Source: Gemmatimonadota bacterium
GTDB taxonomy: Bacteria > Gemmatimonadota > Gemmatimonadetes > Gemmatimonadales > GWC2-71-9
Length of the DNA: 64,000 nt
Assembly: GCA_003222195.1 (NCBI GenBank)
Contig: QHVB01000029.1
Span: forward strand, 62,001-126,000
Direction of reading: 5' to 3'
The notes under the pieces were generated by a model, which was not told where the DNA came from, ran no database searches, and worked only from the letters and a program-made list of their open reading frames with translations. Below, in pieces: positions 38,501-49,212 of the stretch; position 1 is the first letter of the stretch, and every line of letters starts with the position of its first letter. A program made the position numbers and the translations under genes.

Positions 38501-39059
38501 TCAGGTCAACACCCAGGTCAACACCGCGAAGGCGAAGCTGAAGCTGGCGTGGGACAAACTCCGGGGTCGCTCGACCGCGCCGGCACCGCCACCGCCGCCG
38601 GTTCGCCCGGCGACTGATACCGCAGCAACACGGGTGACGGCGGTGGAGCGGCAGCAGGCGGCGTCGCAGCGTCCACGCCCCCCGGCGGCGCCACAAGGCC
38701 ACGCCCTGACGCGCGACGTGCCCTATGTGTCGGACGACACGGGCACCATCAATCCCGGGACGTCCGAGCGTGAGATCTATGAGTTGTGGGCCGCGCCGGC
38801 CGCAGTGCGGCGCGTGGGCAAATACACTTATCTGTTCTTCCGCAACGGCTGCGAATACACCTGCGGGACCATGGACGTGGTGACGCTCGAGAACGGCCAC
38901 GTCGTCGATGCAATCTTGCGTTGGGACGGCCACCGCTACTCCGGCGAATCGTCGTCACCTCCCGGCCGGGTTCCAATCGCCAATCCGGGCGGGGACACCT
39001 TGCACATTGCGCCCCCTCCTGCGCCGCCGCCAGCACCGGCGAGTCATGACGCACAATAA
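38442..39059 (+). CDS. Lipoprotein of unknown function in the purine operon
   Basis: 205 aa. [22 protein letters not shown] is a lipoprotein signal with lipobox AILGC. GGAGG 6 bases before the ATG supports this start, which lies inside the 3' end of purQ. A Pro-rich linker follows, then a globular part with [18 protein letters not shown] [50 protein letters not shown]; this resembles SmpA/BamE-like folds in which 'E..LG.P' is followed by strands, but the match is weak. Pro-rich C-terminus. It is translated between purQ and purL. Confidence 0.75.
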   Translation: MRRSTLAICALLTVAILGCDQVNTQVNTAKAKLKLAWDKLRGRSTAPAPPPPPVRPATDTAATRVTAVERQQAASQRPRPPAAPQGHALTRDVPYVSDDTGTINPGTSEREIYELWAAPAAVRRVGKYTYLFFRNGCEYTCGTMDVVTLENGHVVDAILRWDGHRYSGESSSPPGRVPIANPGGDTLHIAPPPAPPPAPASHDAQ

Positions 39060-39351
39060 GAACGAGGACGAATACTTCGCGCGCCGCGACGCCGAGCTGC
39101 TGCGACAGCAACGTGCGGCGGCGCAGCAGGCGGCGGCCGAGAGCGAGCGGAAGAAGCATCACATGAAGTGTCCCAAATGCGGCTACGACCTCATCACCCA
39201 CGATTGGGACGGCATCCAGATCGACCAGTGCACGCATTGTCATGGCGTCTGGTTCGACGCCGGCGAGGCTGAAGCATTGATGAAGACGTCGGTGCCGAAC
39301 ATCCTGGCGCGTGTATTCCGCGCGGTCGCGAAGGGCGTGACCCGGAAGTGA
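39046..39351 (+). CDS. TFIIB-type zinc-ribbon protein
   Basis: 101 aa. A charged N-terminal helix ([22 protein letters not shown]) precedes a zf-TFIIB ribbon: [10 protein letters not shown] and [18 protein letters not shown] supply two CxxC pairs, and GVWFDAGE is the family hallmark. The ligand is zinc by family. The function is unknown. It overlaps the lipoprotein by 14 bp and purL by GTGA, so it is firmly within the operon. Confidence 0.85.
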   Translation: MTHNKNEDEYFARRDAELLRQQRAAAQQAAAESERKKHHMKCPKCGYDLITHDWDGIQIDQCTHCHGVWFDAGEAEALMKTSVPNILARVFRAVAKGVTRK

Positions 39352-41588
39352 CCGATCCGAAGATCACCCCGGAGCTGGTGCAGGAACACAATCTCACATC
39401 CGAAGAGTACGCGCGCATCGTAGCGATGCTGGGGCGCACGCCCACATTCCCCGAGCTCGGCATCTTCTCCGCGTTGTGGAGCGAGCACTGCTCCTACAAG
39501 CACTCCCGGCCTATTCTCAAGACGTTTCCCACCACCGGTCCCCAGGTGGTGCAAGGACCCGGCGAAAATGCCGGCGTCTTGCGGCTCCCCGGCGGCTGGG
39601 CGGTCGCGTTCAAGATCGAATCCCATAACCATCCCTCCGCGGTCGAGCCATACCAGGGCGCGGCAACCGGCGCGGGCGGCATTCTGCGGGATGTATTCAC
39701 GATGGGCGCGCGTCCCGTCGCGCTGCTCAACAGCCTGCGGTTCGGACCGCTCGACGATGGGCGCAACCGCTATCTGTTCGCCGGCGTCGTGCGTGGCATC
39801 GGTGACTACGGCAATTGCGTCGGCGTGCCGACGCTGGGCGGCGAAGTCGACTTCGCGCCGGGCTACGCGGGCAATCCGTTGGTCAACGCGATGTGCGTCG
39901 GCGTCTTGAAGGAGAAGGACCTGATCAAGGCCGCCGCGCATGGCGTCGGCAATGTGCTCCTCACCATCGGATCCCGGACGGGACGCGATGGCATCCACGG
40001 GGCCTCGTTCGCCTCCGAAGAGCTGACGCACGAGAGCGACAAGCGGCGCCCGCAGGTGCAGGTCGGTGATCCGTTCACGGAAAAGCTGCTCCTGGAAGCC
40101 AGCCTCGAGTTGATCGCATCGGACCACATCGTGGCGATTCAAGACATGGGCGCGGCGGGGCTCACCTCGTCGTCGGCCGAGATGGCGGCGCGGGGCGGTG
40201 TGGGCGTCGAGATCGATCTGTCCAAGGTGCCGACGCGCGAACCCGGCATGACGCCGTACGAGATTCTGCTGTCGGAGTCGCAGGAACGGATGCTCGTCGT
40301 GGCGAAGGCCGATCGCGTGAAGGAAGTCCGGGCGATCGCGGCCAAATGGGATCTCGACGCGACGCCGATCGGCAAGGTCACGGACGACGGGATGTATCGC
40401 TGCACCTGGCAGGGGAAAGTGGTCGTCGAGATTCCGGGACGTCAGCTCGTCGAGGACTGCCCAGTCTATTATCCAGAAGCGAAAGAAGATCCGGCCGTCG
40501 CGAAGCTACGCGCATCCACGCCGCACGCCGCACGCAGTTACGCGCCTTCAGACGCCTTACTCGCGCTTTTGGATTCTGCGTCAGTTGCCAGCAAGAAGTG
40601 GGTCTTCGAACAGTACGACTCCACTGTCCAGGCCAGCACCGTGATTCCGCCCGGCGGCGACGCCGGCGTGTTGCGTGTTCGGCACGAAGATTTTGGAATC
40701 GCCGTGAAGACCGACTGCAACAGTCGCTACGTACGCCTCGATCCGTATGAAGGCGGCAAGGCGACGGTCGCCGAGGCGGCACGCAATGTCGCCTGCACCG
40801 GCGCGCGGCCCCTCGGGATCACCGACTGTCTGAATTTCGGTAGCCCCGAACGTGCCGCGGTCTTTTACCAGTTCCGCGAAGCATGCCGTGGCATCGCCGA
40901 CGCCTGCCGCGCGCTCGGGACGCCCGTGACGGGCGGGAACGTGTCGTTCTACAATGAGAGCCCGACGGGCGCTGTCGATCCGACACCGGTGGTGGGGATG
41001 ATCGGACTGCTCACGCGGGCCGATCGCGCCGTGCCGAGTCACGCGCGATCCCCCGGCGACGCCGTGTTCGTGTTCGGTGACACGCGGGCCGAGCTGGGCG
41101 GCTCGGCGTACTGGGAAGTCTGTGCCGATTTCGTCGGCGGTCAGCCGCCGCGCGTGAATCTCGAGGACGAGAAGCGACTCGTCGACCTCCTCGTGACGGG
41201 AGCCGAGCGCAGCCTGTTTCGATCGGCGCACGACTGCTCTCACGGCGGATTAGGCGTCGCGTTGGCGGAAGTCGCGATGGGTGGTCCGTATCAAGAACTC
41301 GGATTCGGCCTCGACGTCGATTTGACCGCGTACAGCGCACCGCTCACCGCGCACCAGGTGTTGTTCAGCGAATCCCATGGGCGCGCCGTGATCACCTGTT
41401 CGCCGGAGCGTGCGGCGGCGATCCAAGCGCTGGCCGGTGAGCTTGGTATCCCGGTCCTGCGGGCGGGTACGGTAGGTCCCGTGAACGGCGGCTTCCGCGT
41501 CACGCTGCGAGACGGACAGATCGAGGAGCCTGTCGCCCGGCTCAGAGACGTATATTTCAGCGCCATTCCTCGACGCATGGGAGACTGA
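39348..41588 (+). CDS. purL: FGAM synthase subunit PurL (small type)
   Basis: ATP-dependent amidotransferase half of FGAM synthase, 746 aa, the short form that works with PurQ and PurS. Landmarks: [11 protein letters not shown] near residue 44, [21 protein letters not shown], and a second AIR-synthase-like half with [16 protein letters not shown]-type sequence ([14 protein letters not shown]). GTG start in a GTGA overlap. Confidence 0.98.
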   Translation: MTDPKITPELVQEHNLTSEEYARIVAMLGRTPTFPELGIFSALWSEHCSYKHSRPILKTFPTTGPQVVQGPGENAGVLRLPGGWAVAFKIESHNHPSAVEPYQGAATGAGGILRDVFTMGARPVALLNSLRFGPLDDGRNRYLFAGVVRGIGDYGNCVGVPTLGGEVDFAPGYAGNPLVNAMCVGVLKEKDLIKAAAHGVGNVLLTIGSRTGRDGIHGASFASEELTHESDKRRPQVQVGDPFTEKLLLEASLELIASDHIVAIQDMGAAGLTSSSAEMAARGGVGVEIDLSKVPTREPGMTPYEILLSESQERMLVVAKADRVKEVRAIAAKWDLDATPIGKVTDDGMYRCTWQGKVVVEIPGRQLVEDCPVYYPEAKEDPAVAKLRASTPHAARSYAPSDALLALLDSASVASKKWVFEQYDSTVQASTVIPPGGDAGVLRVRHEDFGIAVKTDCNSRYVRLDPYEGGKATVAEAARNVACTGARPLGITDCLNFGSPERAAVFYQFREACRGIADACRALGTPVTGGNVSFYNESPTGAVDPTPVVGMIGLLTRADRAVPSHARSPGDAVFVFGDTRAELGGSAYWEVCADFVGGQPPRVNLEDEKRLVDLLVTGAERSLFRSAHDCSHGGLGVALAEVAMGGPYQELGFGLDVDLTAYSAPLTAHQVLFSESHGRAVITCSPERAAAIQALAGELGIPVLRAGTVGPVNGGFRVTLRDGQIEEPVARLRDVYFSAIPRRMGD

Positions 41589-41595
41589 TCGGCGC

Positions 41596-43002
41596 ATGTG
41601 CGGCATCATCGGTGTAGCGGGCGTCTCCGACGCATCGCGCGTCACGTATCTGGGGCTCTACAGCCTGCAGCATCGCGGCCAGGAGTCGGCTGGCATGGTC
41701 GCGGTGGATGGCGCAGGCGTGGCGCGCTCACACCGCGGCATGGGACTGGTGTCCGATGTCTTCGGTGAAAGCGTGCTCGCGGGGCTCCCCGGTGACGTGG
41801 CGATCGGTCATACGCGCTACTCGACTGCCGGCTCGTCGGTCCTTGCCAACGCGCAGCCGATTCTCGCGGGCTACCGCGAAGGCCCGCTCGCGCTCGCGCA
41901 CAACGGCAACCTCACCAACGCCGACGCGCTGCGCTCCGATCTGGTCGCCAAGGGCTCGATCTTCCAGACGTCATCGGACAGCGAAGTCCTGATTCACCTG
42001 ATTGCGCGCTCCGAAGCCCGCGAGCCAGAGGATCAGCTGCTCGACGCCCTCGAGCGCGTCGAGGGCGCGTATTCGCTGGTCGTGACGATCGGGCGGACGC
42101 TCTACGCGATCGTCGATCCGCGCGGGTTCCGCCCGCTCTGGCTCGGCAAGCTGGGCACTGGCTACGTCCTCGCGTCGGAGACCTGCGCGCTCGACCTCAT
42201 CGGTGCCACAACCGTCCGCGAGCTCCAGCCGGGCGAGTTCCTGCGAATTCAGGGGTCCCCTCCGGAGATCGATCGCCTGCCCGCGCTGCCGCCGAAGCCA
42301 CACCAGCGTTGCATCTTCGAGCTGGTGTACTTCTCGCGGCCCGACAGCACGATCTTCGGACGCTCGGTCGACCGCGTGCGGCGCGCGCTCGGTCGCGAGC
42401 TGGCGCGCGAGCACCCCGCCGAGGGCGCCGATTGCGTCTTCTCCGTGCCGGACTCGTCCAACGCGATGGCGCTCGGCTTTGCGGAGCGATCCGGTCTGAA
42501 GCTCGAGCACGCGTTGATTCGCAACCACTACGTCGGCCGCACCTTCATCAATCCCACGCAGGCGGCGCGCAACGCGAAAGTGAAGATCAAGTTCAATCCG
42601 GTGCGCGAGGTGCTGCAGGGGAAGAGAGTCGTCGTGGTGGACGACTCGCTCGTCCGCGGTACGACGAGCCGTGAGCTGGTCCAGATGATCCGTCAGGCGG
42701 GTGCCAAGGAAGTGCATTTCCGTGTCGCCTCGGCGCCCATCACCGGCCCCTGCTATTACGGCATCGATACGCCGACCAAGTCAGAGCTCATCGCGTCGAG
42801 CCATTCGCTCGAGGAGATTCGCCAGCATCTGGGCGTCGAGACGCTCGGCTATTTGTCGCTGGATGGGATGTTGCGGGCCGCCGGCGGCGATGCGACAGAA
42901 TTCTGCCATGCGTGCTTTTCGGGTGAATATCCCACGGAAATCCCCGACGATACGCAGAAGGCCACAAATGCCGCGCCTGTACAGGTGACGATTGCCGTTT
43001 GA
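41596..43002 (+). CDS. purF: Amidophosphoribosyltransferase
   Basis: First committed purine step, PRPP to phosphoribosylamine, 468 aa. The N-terminus MCGIIGVAG exposes the catalytic Cys after Met removal, with no propeptide. PRPP site VVVDDSLVRGTTSRELV. Cysteines in EFCHACFSGEYPTEIP suggest a Bacillus-type Fe-S enzyme. It ends the purine cluster, and a 28-bp palindrome follows 5 bp after the stop. Confidence 0.98.
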   Translation: MCGIIGVAGVSDASRVTYLGLYSLQHRGQESAGMVAVDGAGVARSHRGMGLVSDVFGESVLAGLPGDVAIGHTRYSTAGSSVLANAQPILAGYREGPLALAHNGNLTNADALRSDLVAKGSIFQTSSDSEVLIHLIARSEAREPEDQLLDALERVEGAYSLVVTIGRTLYAIVDPRGFRPLWLGKLGTGYVLASETCALDLIGATTVRELQPGEFLRIQGSPPEIDRLPALPPKPHQRCIFELVYFSRPDSTIFGRSVDRVRRALGRELAREHPAEGADCVFSVPDSSNAMALGFAERSGLKLEHALIRNHYVGRTFINPTQAARNAKVKIKFNPVREVLQGKRVVVVDDSLVRGTTSRELVQMIRQAGAKEVHFRVASAPITGPCYYGIDTPTKSELIASSHSLEEIRQHLGVETLGYLSLDGMLRAAGGDATEFCHACFSGEYPTEIPDDTQKATNAAPVQVTIAV

Positions 43003-43007
43003 TGGGT

Positions 43008-43035
43008 GTAGGGGCGCAGCATGCTGCGCCCCTAC
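43008..43035. repeat. Perfect 28-bp palindrome between purF and ppdK
   Basis: GTAGGGGCGCAGCA (43008-43021) followed directly by its exact reverse complement (to 43035), centred on CATG, and extended by TGGG/CCCA outside with one unpaired base. It would form a very stable hairpin without a U-run. It could be a transcription stop for the purine operon or a REP-like dispersed element, as similar GTAGGGGCG palindromes are familiar in other GC-rich genomes. Confidence 0.85.
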
Positions 43036-43068
43036 CCACGTGACGTTTTGGGCGCCATAATCGCCCGT

Positions 43069-45729
<2,661 letters not shown>

Positions 45730-46440
45730 TCAGCCGCCAAAGGCCGCCGACAGCGCAGCCCCGATCAACAGCAGGATCACAAACGCGGCCACGGCCGCTG
45801 TGTAGCCATTGCCTTTCGACGTCCGCTGCGTCGTCGACACGCCGATCGCCATGAGCACCAGTCCCCAGATGCTGAACGGGTTGATCCCTTTCAACACCGC
45901 GCCCACGAAGCCTTTGGCGCCGGACACGAGAAGGTCCAAGCCGAGCGCTGGCTGCATGTCTTGAGGCGAGGTGATCTGTCCGGCTCCCTTCAGATAGAGC
46001 ACAATCGTGCCGACAACCGAGAGAAGAATCGCGGAAGGAACTGCCGAATACGCCGCGACACTCAGCATCGTGCTGAACTTGGCTTCGCCTCCGCCCAACA
46101 CCGAGGCGAGCACCCACAGAATCAGACCGGTCAGCATGAAAATGATTCCTAGGACGACGATCAAACCGATCAAGCCGAATGCGGCGAGTGCCCCCGTGCC
46201 GGGTGCCGGTCGACCTGCTGCCGCAGCCTGCGCTGCTACCGCGATCTTGAGATACGACAGATTGACGAAGAACAAGACGCATTGCACCGCGATGATCGCG
46301 AGGAACGGCGCGAAGAAGCTCGGGCGCGCGCGCACGCGCTCAAAGACCGCGGTGGGCTCGAACAGGACTTTGACGACGTCGACGAACGCGTTGCCTTCGC
46401 TCCCCTGCGCTACGGTGGGTGGCTGAATCCCTGCGCCCAT
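45730..46440 (-). CDS. Yip1-domain membrane protein
   Basis: 236 aa. A short cytoplasmic N-terminus (VDVVKVLFEPTAVFERVRARPSFFAPFLAII) leads into five or so hydrophobic helices, the layout of bacterial Yip1/DUF1282 proteins. The ATG has GGAGG 4 bases upstream. Function in bacteria is unknown. It converges tail-to-tail with ppdK, the two stop codons being adjacent. Confidence 0.8.
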   Translation of the reverse strand: MGAGIQPPTVAQGSEGNAFVDVVKVLFEPTAVFERVRARPSFFAPFLAIIAVQCVLFFVNLSYLKIAVAAQAAAAGRPAPGTGALAAFGLIGLIVVLGIIFMLTGLILWVLASVLGGGEAKFSTMLSVAAYSAVPSAILLSVVGTIVLYLKGAGQITSPQDMQPALGLDLLVSGAKGFVGAVLKGINPFSIWGLVLMAIGVSTTQRTSKGNGYTAAVAAFVILLLIGAALSAAFGG

Positions 46441-46549
46441 GCGGCCTCCGGTGAGGGTCGGCGCAGAATATAGACCGTGAAACGAGAAGGGGATACGGTG
46501 GGGACTTCCCAGCACTCCGAAGGCGTTGTAGGGTAGAAGGAACGAACCC

Positions 46550-47437
46550 ATGCTCCCCTTTCTCGCGGTGACGGTCGGTTTGTTGGTGCAGTCAGCCGGG
46601 AATCCACACCCCGCGCGCGCTACGCGCGCCCCCGCCCCAGATCCCGTCCGCGTCTGGCGCACCGACTCCACGGTCTACGTCGCGCTGCGCCAGCCAGGGC
46701 ACCTCCTGGTCCTGCACGTGGACGCGATTGGCCGCATCCAGGTGCTGTTCCCATTGGCTCCCGACGACAGCACGGCGATGTCCGACGACGCGCCCGTGGC
46801 GCTCGCCTTGCCGCCGACTGGCGAAGGCAACCCGGCGACGTTCGTCGCGGTCCGGTCGCGCTGGCCATTTGAGTTCGCGGCCCTGCGCGCCGGAGCAAGT
46901 TGGAATTACTACGATGCGTTACTGCTCCAGCCGACCGCGGGCGATCCGCTTGGCGCGCTGCTCGACATCGCTGACCGGGTGACGGACGGGCGTCCCTACG
47001 ACTACGGGGTTGTGACGTACTCGCGGGAGGGGACCGTCGTGGCGCGTGGGCCGCTGGTCCCGCCGGATGTGTGCCTCAGCTGCGTCCGCCACGTGGCCGC
47101 CGTCGACGCAGCTCCCGCGGCCGCTGCAACCAACGCGGTCGACTGTACGAACGCGTCGCTCACCAATTCGTTCTGCGGCGTGAATAGCGGCAGCGTCTCG
47201 ATCACGAGTATGCCGCCGCAGGCGGCCTACCAGCCCCCGGCCCCGGCGCCCCAGCCCGTCTACGTTCCGTACTATCTGCCGATCGTGGTCCACGGCGCCC
47301 GCCGTTTCCCGGACCGCCAATTCCCGCCGCCCGCGCCTCCGGCCCCGCGGTCCATGGGCGTCGCGTTCCCGATCGCGCCACGCCTGGTTGTGCCCTCCAG
47401 TGCAGAGCTGCGGACGTATACTGGCCGGCGGCATTGA
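46550..47437 (+). CDS. Secreted protein with DUF4384-like region
   Basis: 295 aa with an N-terminal signal sequence (MLPFLAVTVGLLVQSAG). Residues about 34-110 (VWRTDSTVYVALRQPGHLLVLHVDAIGRIQVLFPL) resemble the DUF4384 pattern in which an extracytoplasmic domain shows '.G.i.vLfP'. The rest is Ala/Pro-rich, with four cysteines that may form disulphides and a proline-rich stretch (YQPPAPAPQPVYVPYY). AAGGA lies upstream of the ATG. It is followed 23 bp later by the BTAD gene. The function is unknown. Confidence 0.65.
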   Translation: MLPFLAVTVGLLVQSAGNPHPARATRAPAPDPVRVWRTDSTVYVALRQPGHLLVLHVDAIGRIQVLFPLAPDDSTAMSDDAPVALALPPTGEGNPATFVAVRSRWPFEFAALRAGASWNYYDALLLQPTAGDPLGALLDIADRVTDGRPYDYGVVTYSREGTVVARGPLVPPDVCLSCVRHVAAVDAAPAAAATNAVDCTNASLTNSFCGVNSGSVSITSMPPQAAYQPPAPAPQPVYVPYYLPIVVHGARRFPDRQFPPPAPPAPRSMGVAFPIAPRLVVPSSAELRTYTGRRH

Positions 47438-47460
47438 GCTGACAAGAACGGGAAACGTCG

Positions 47461-48171
47461 ATGGAGCAGCTTCGCCTGCTGACGTTTGGCGGCCTGAACC
47501 TTCTCGTCGGCGATGCCACGATGACTGGGGCGGCGACCGGACGCCGGCGGCTGGCCCTCCTTGTGCTGCTTGCCGTCGCGCGTGACAGGGGGCTGAACCG
47601 CGAGAAAGTCCAAGCCTATCTCTGGCCCGAGAGCGACACCGAGCAGGCGCGTCACGGGTTGAACCAGATGGTCTATTTCCAGCGACGTCACCTCGACAGC
47701 GAAAACCTGTTCCTCGGCAAAAAGACCCTTCGTCTCAATCGGGCAATGATCACGAGTGATGTGTGGGATTTTGAGGACGCCCTCGACGCGGGCGCCCACG
47801 AGGTGGCGGTACGGTTATACGCGGGCTCGTTTCTCGACGGCTTCTTTCTGCGGGAGGCGCCCGGGTTCGAGCGGTGGGTTGACGACCAGCGCAGGCGCCT
47901 TGCGGAACGATGCGCGCAGGCGTTTGGCTTGCTCGCGGCGGCTGCGGCGACACAACGGCAGGCGGTGGAGTGGTGGCGCCGCGCCGTCGATTTGAATCCC
48001 TACCATACCGACACGGTGCTGCACCTGGCCAATGCGTGGGTGGCGATCGGTGATCGGGCGGCGGCGGTTCGATGCGCCCAGCAGCATGCGGATCTGCTGC
48101 GGAGCGAGCTCGGTCTTCCTCCGGACTCCAACGTGGTGAGAATGATCGAGCAGCTGCGGGGCGGCGCGTAA
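47461..48171 (+). CDS. BTAD/SARP-type transcriptional regulator, stand-alone
   Basis: 236 aa. An N-terminal winged-helix DNA-binding domain (LRLLTFGGLNLLVGD, GRRRLALLVLLAVARDRGLNREKVQAYLWPESDTEQARHGLNQMVYFQRR) is joined to a BTAD helical repeat domain (VDDQRRRLAERCAQAFGLLA to VVRMIEQLRG). Such N-termini usually precede kinase, TPR or adenylyl-cyclase modules, whereas here the protein ends after BTAD. Likely a local transcription activator with an unknown signal. Targets are not evident. Confidence 0.85.
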   Translation: MEQLRLLTFGGLNLLVGDATMTGAATGRRRLALLVLLAVARDRGLNREKVQAYLWPESDTEQARHGLNQMVYFQRRHLDSENLFLGKKTLRLNRAMITSDVWDFEDALDAGAHEVAVRLYAGSFLDGFFLREAPGFERWVDDQRRRLAERCAQAFGLLAAAAATQRQAVEWWRRAVDLNPYHTDTVLHLANAWVAIGDRAAAVRCAQQHADLLRSELGLPPDSNVVRMIEQLRGGA

Positions 48172-48249
48172 CGAGGCACGCTGCGGACGAATCTCCGGAC
48201 ACGGGGCCCGCGGTTTCGTGCCGACGGACCCCGGTCGCGGAATGGCACA

Positions 48250-48642
48250 TCACCGGCGACATCCACCAATGCAATTGCTCACGCTGAGGCTCTGAACCCT
48301 GCTCTGATCGCCGGACGTCACTGTCAACCTCAACACCAGGTCTCCGTCAGTATCCGTGACGAGGAGCGACAACTTTCGCCCAGTATTTGTGGTGATCTGT
48401 TGTCCCGGGCGCGTTACCTCCCACAGGTATTGGTATTCGCCGGATCCCCCGAAGGCGATAGCCTCCCAGCTGAAGGACCCGCTGGCATCGATCTGGGACG
48501 GACCGCTGATCTCAAACGAGAGCGACTGCGCTGGCGGCGGTGGCGGCGTTGGCTGAACGGGTGCGACCGCGGACTGGCAGCCGATCAGCAGCACGGCGCA
48601 TGCGGTGCAGGCGTGGAGCGCGGCGAGCGGAAAGTGACGCAT
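48250..48642 (-). CDS. Small lipoprotein with Ig/PKD-like domain
   Basis: 130 aa. MRHFPLAALHACTACAVLLIGCQS is a lipoprotein signal with lipobox LIGC. A Pro-rich spacer (QPTPPPPPAQ) is followed by one beta-sandwich repeat (FEISGPSQIDASGSFSWEAIAFGGSGEYQYLWEV to LRLTVTSGDQSRVQSLSV), reminiscent of PKD/bacterial Ig-like domains. AGAGG lies before the ATG. No neighbours suggest a role. Cell-surface or periplasmic location is expected. Confidence 0.7.
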   Translation of the reverse strand: MRHFPLAALHACTACAVLLIGCQSAVAPVQPTPPPPPAQSLSFEISGPSQIDASGSFSWEAIAFGGSGEYQYLWEVTRPGQQITTNTGRKLSLLVTDTDGDLVLRLTVTSGDQSRVQSLSVSNCIGGCRR

Positions 48643-48747
48643 AGAACCTCTTGGGTGAAGGGGACTCGACTCGAAAGCCACGTTACGAAGGGCCGGTCAG
48701 TCCGCGGTCACGCGAAAGTCATCGAGGAGTCATCTGGCGGGAAAAGC

Positions 48748-48796
48748 GAGGGGAGAAGGGCGCCGGGGAATTCTTTCCCCTCACCCTTCTCCCCTC
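48748..48796 (-). terminator. Double-stem terminator after tmRNA
   Basis: Thirteen-base perfect arms GAGGGGAGAAGGG (48748-48760) and CCCTTCTCCCCTC (48784-48796) enclose a second stem GGGGAA (48765-48770) / TTCCCC (48775-48780) with a 4-base loop. Read on the minus strand, the stem is followed by GCTTTTCCC. It lies just beyond the tmRNA 3' end and is the obvious stop for that transcript. Confidence 0.7.
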
Positions 48797-48807
48797 AATC
48801 TGTCAAT

Positions 48808-49163
48808 GATGGAGGCGCGGGGAATCGAACCCCGGTCCGAGCATGACTCCGATACCGCTCCTACGTGCGTAGACAGAGCTTTGTGGTCTCGCTACCTCGG
48901 CGCTCCGTCAGCCCTGGTAGCAACAAGCCTCTTTAATCTCTTACGGCACTCGTTGAGGCCCCAAGCGCCGCCAGCCCGACTTTGCGATACGTGAGCGCCG
49001 CCTCAGGCGGGCTGCCACTCACGCAGGTGCGTGAAGCCGAAGCTTACGCAGCCAGAGCCAGTTCAGAGTTGGCTTGTGTATAGTCCCAGTTGATTTACCA
49101 GGTGACTGAGAACCTGGGCACGCAACAGTACCCTCGCCAAACCCGTCGAAGCCTGTCGCCCCC
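48808..49163 (-). ncRNA. ssrA: tmRNA (transfer-messenger RNA)
   Basis: Rescues stalled ribosomes by trans-translation. The 5' end GGGGGCGACAGGCTTCGACGGG and 3' end GGACCGGGGTTCGATTCC...CGCCTCC form the tRNA-like acceptor (GGGGGCG with CGCCTCC) and T arm. The genome encodes ATCA after the stem, so CCA is probably added afterwards. The tag reading frame starts at GCC (49073) and reads ANSELALAA then TAA (49044), nine residues with the usual hydrophobic LALAA degradation tail. It is one-piece, about 355 nt. A promoter and a strong terminator flank it. Confidence 0.95.
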
Positions 49164-49172
49164 TCGCGGCGC

Positions 49173-49201
49173 AAGGTAATCGGTGCGAAGCCCCTATTCA
49201 A
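49173..49201 (-). promoter_or_regulatory. tmRNA promoter
   Basis: On the minus strand TTGAAT (49201-49196) and TACCTT (49178-49173) are separated by 17 bp. The -10 element ends 9 bases before the predicted first base of tmRNA (49163). This is the best sigma-70-type promoter in the window and is set by the independent RNA 5' end. Confidence 0.7.
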
Positions 49202-49212
49202 TGCTTACGCCC

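Noticed and set aside
48811-48842. Possible tRNA gene, because of a T-arm-like GGTTCGATTCC sequence
   Set aside because: The matching 5' acceptor strand lies 350 bases away and a tag reading frame lies between, so it is tmRNA.
48806-48994. Short open frame at the tmRNA 3' end
   Set aside because: The region is fully explained by the tRNA-like part of tmRNA on the other strand.
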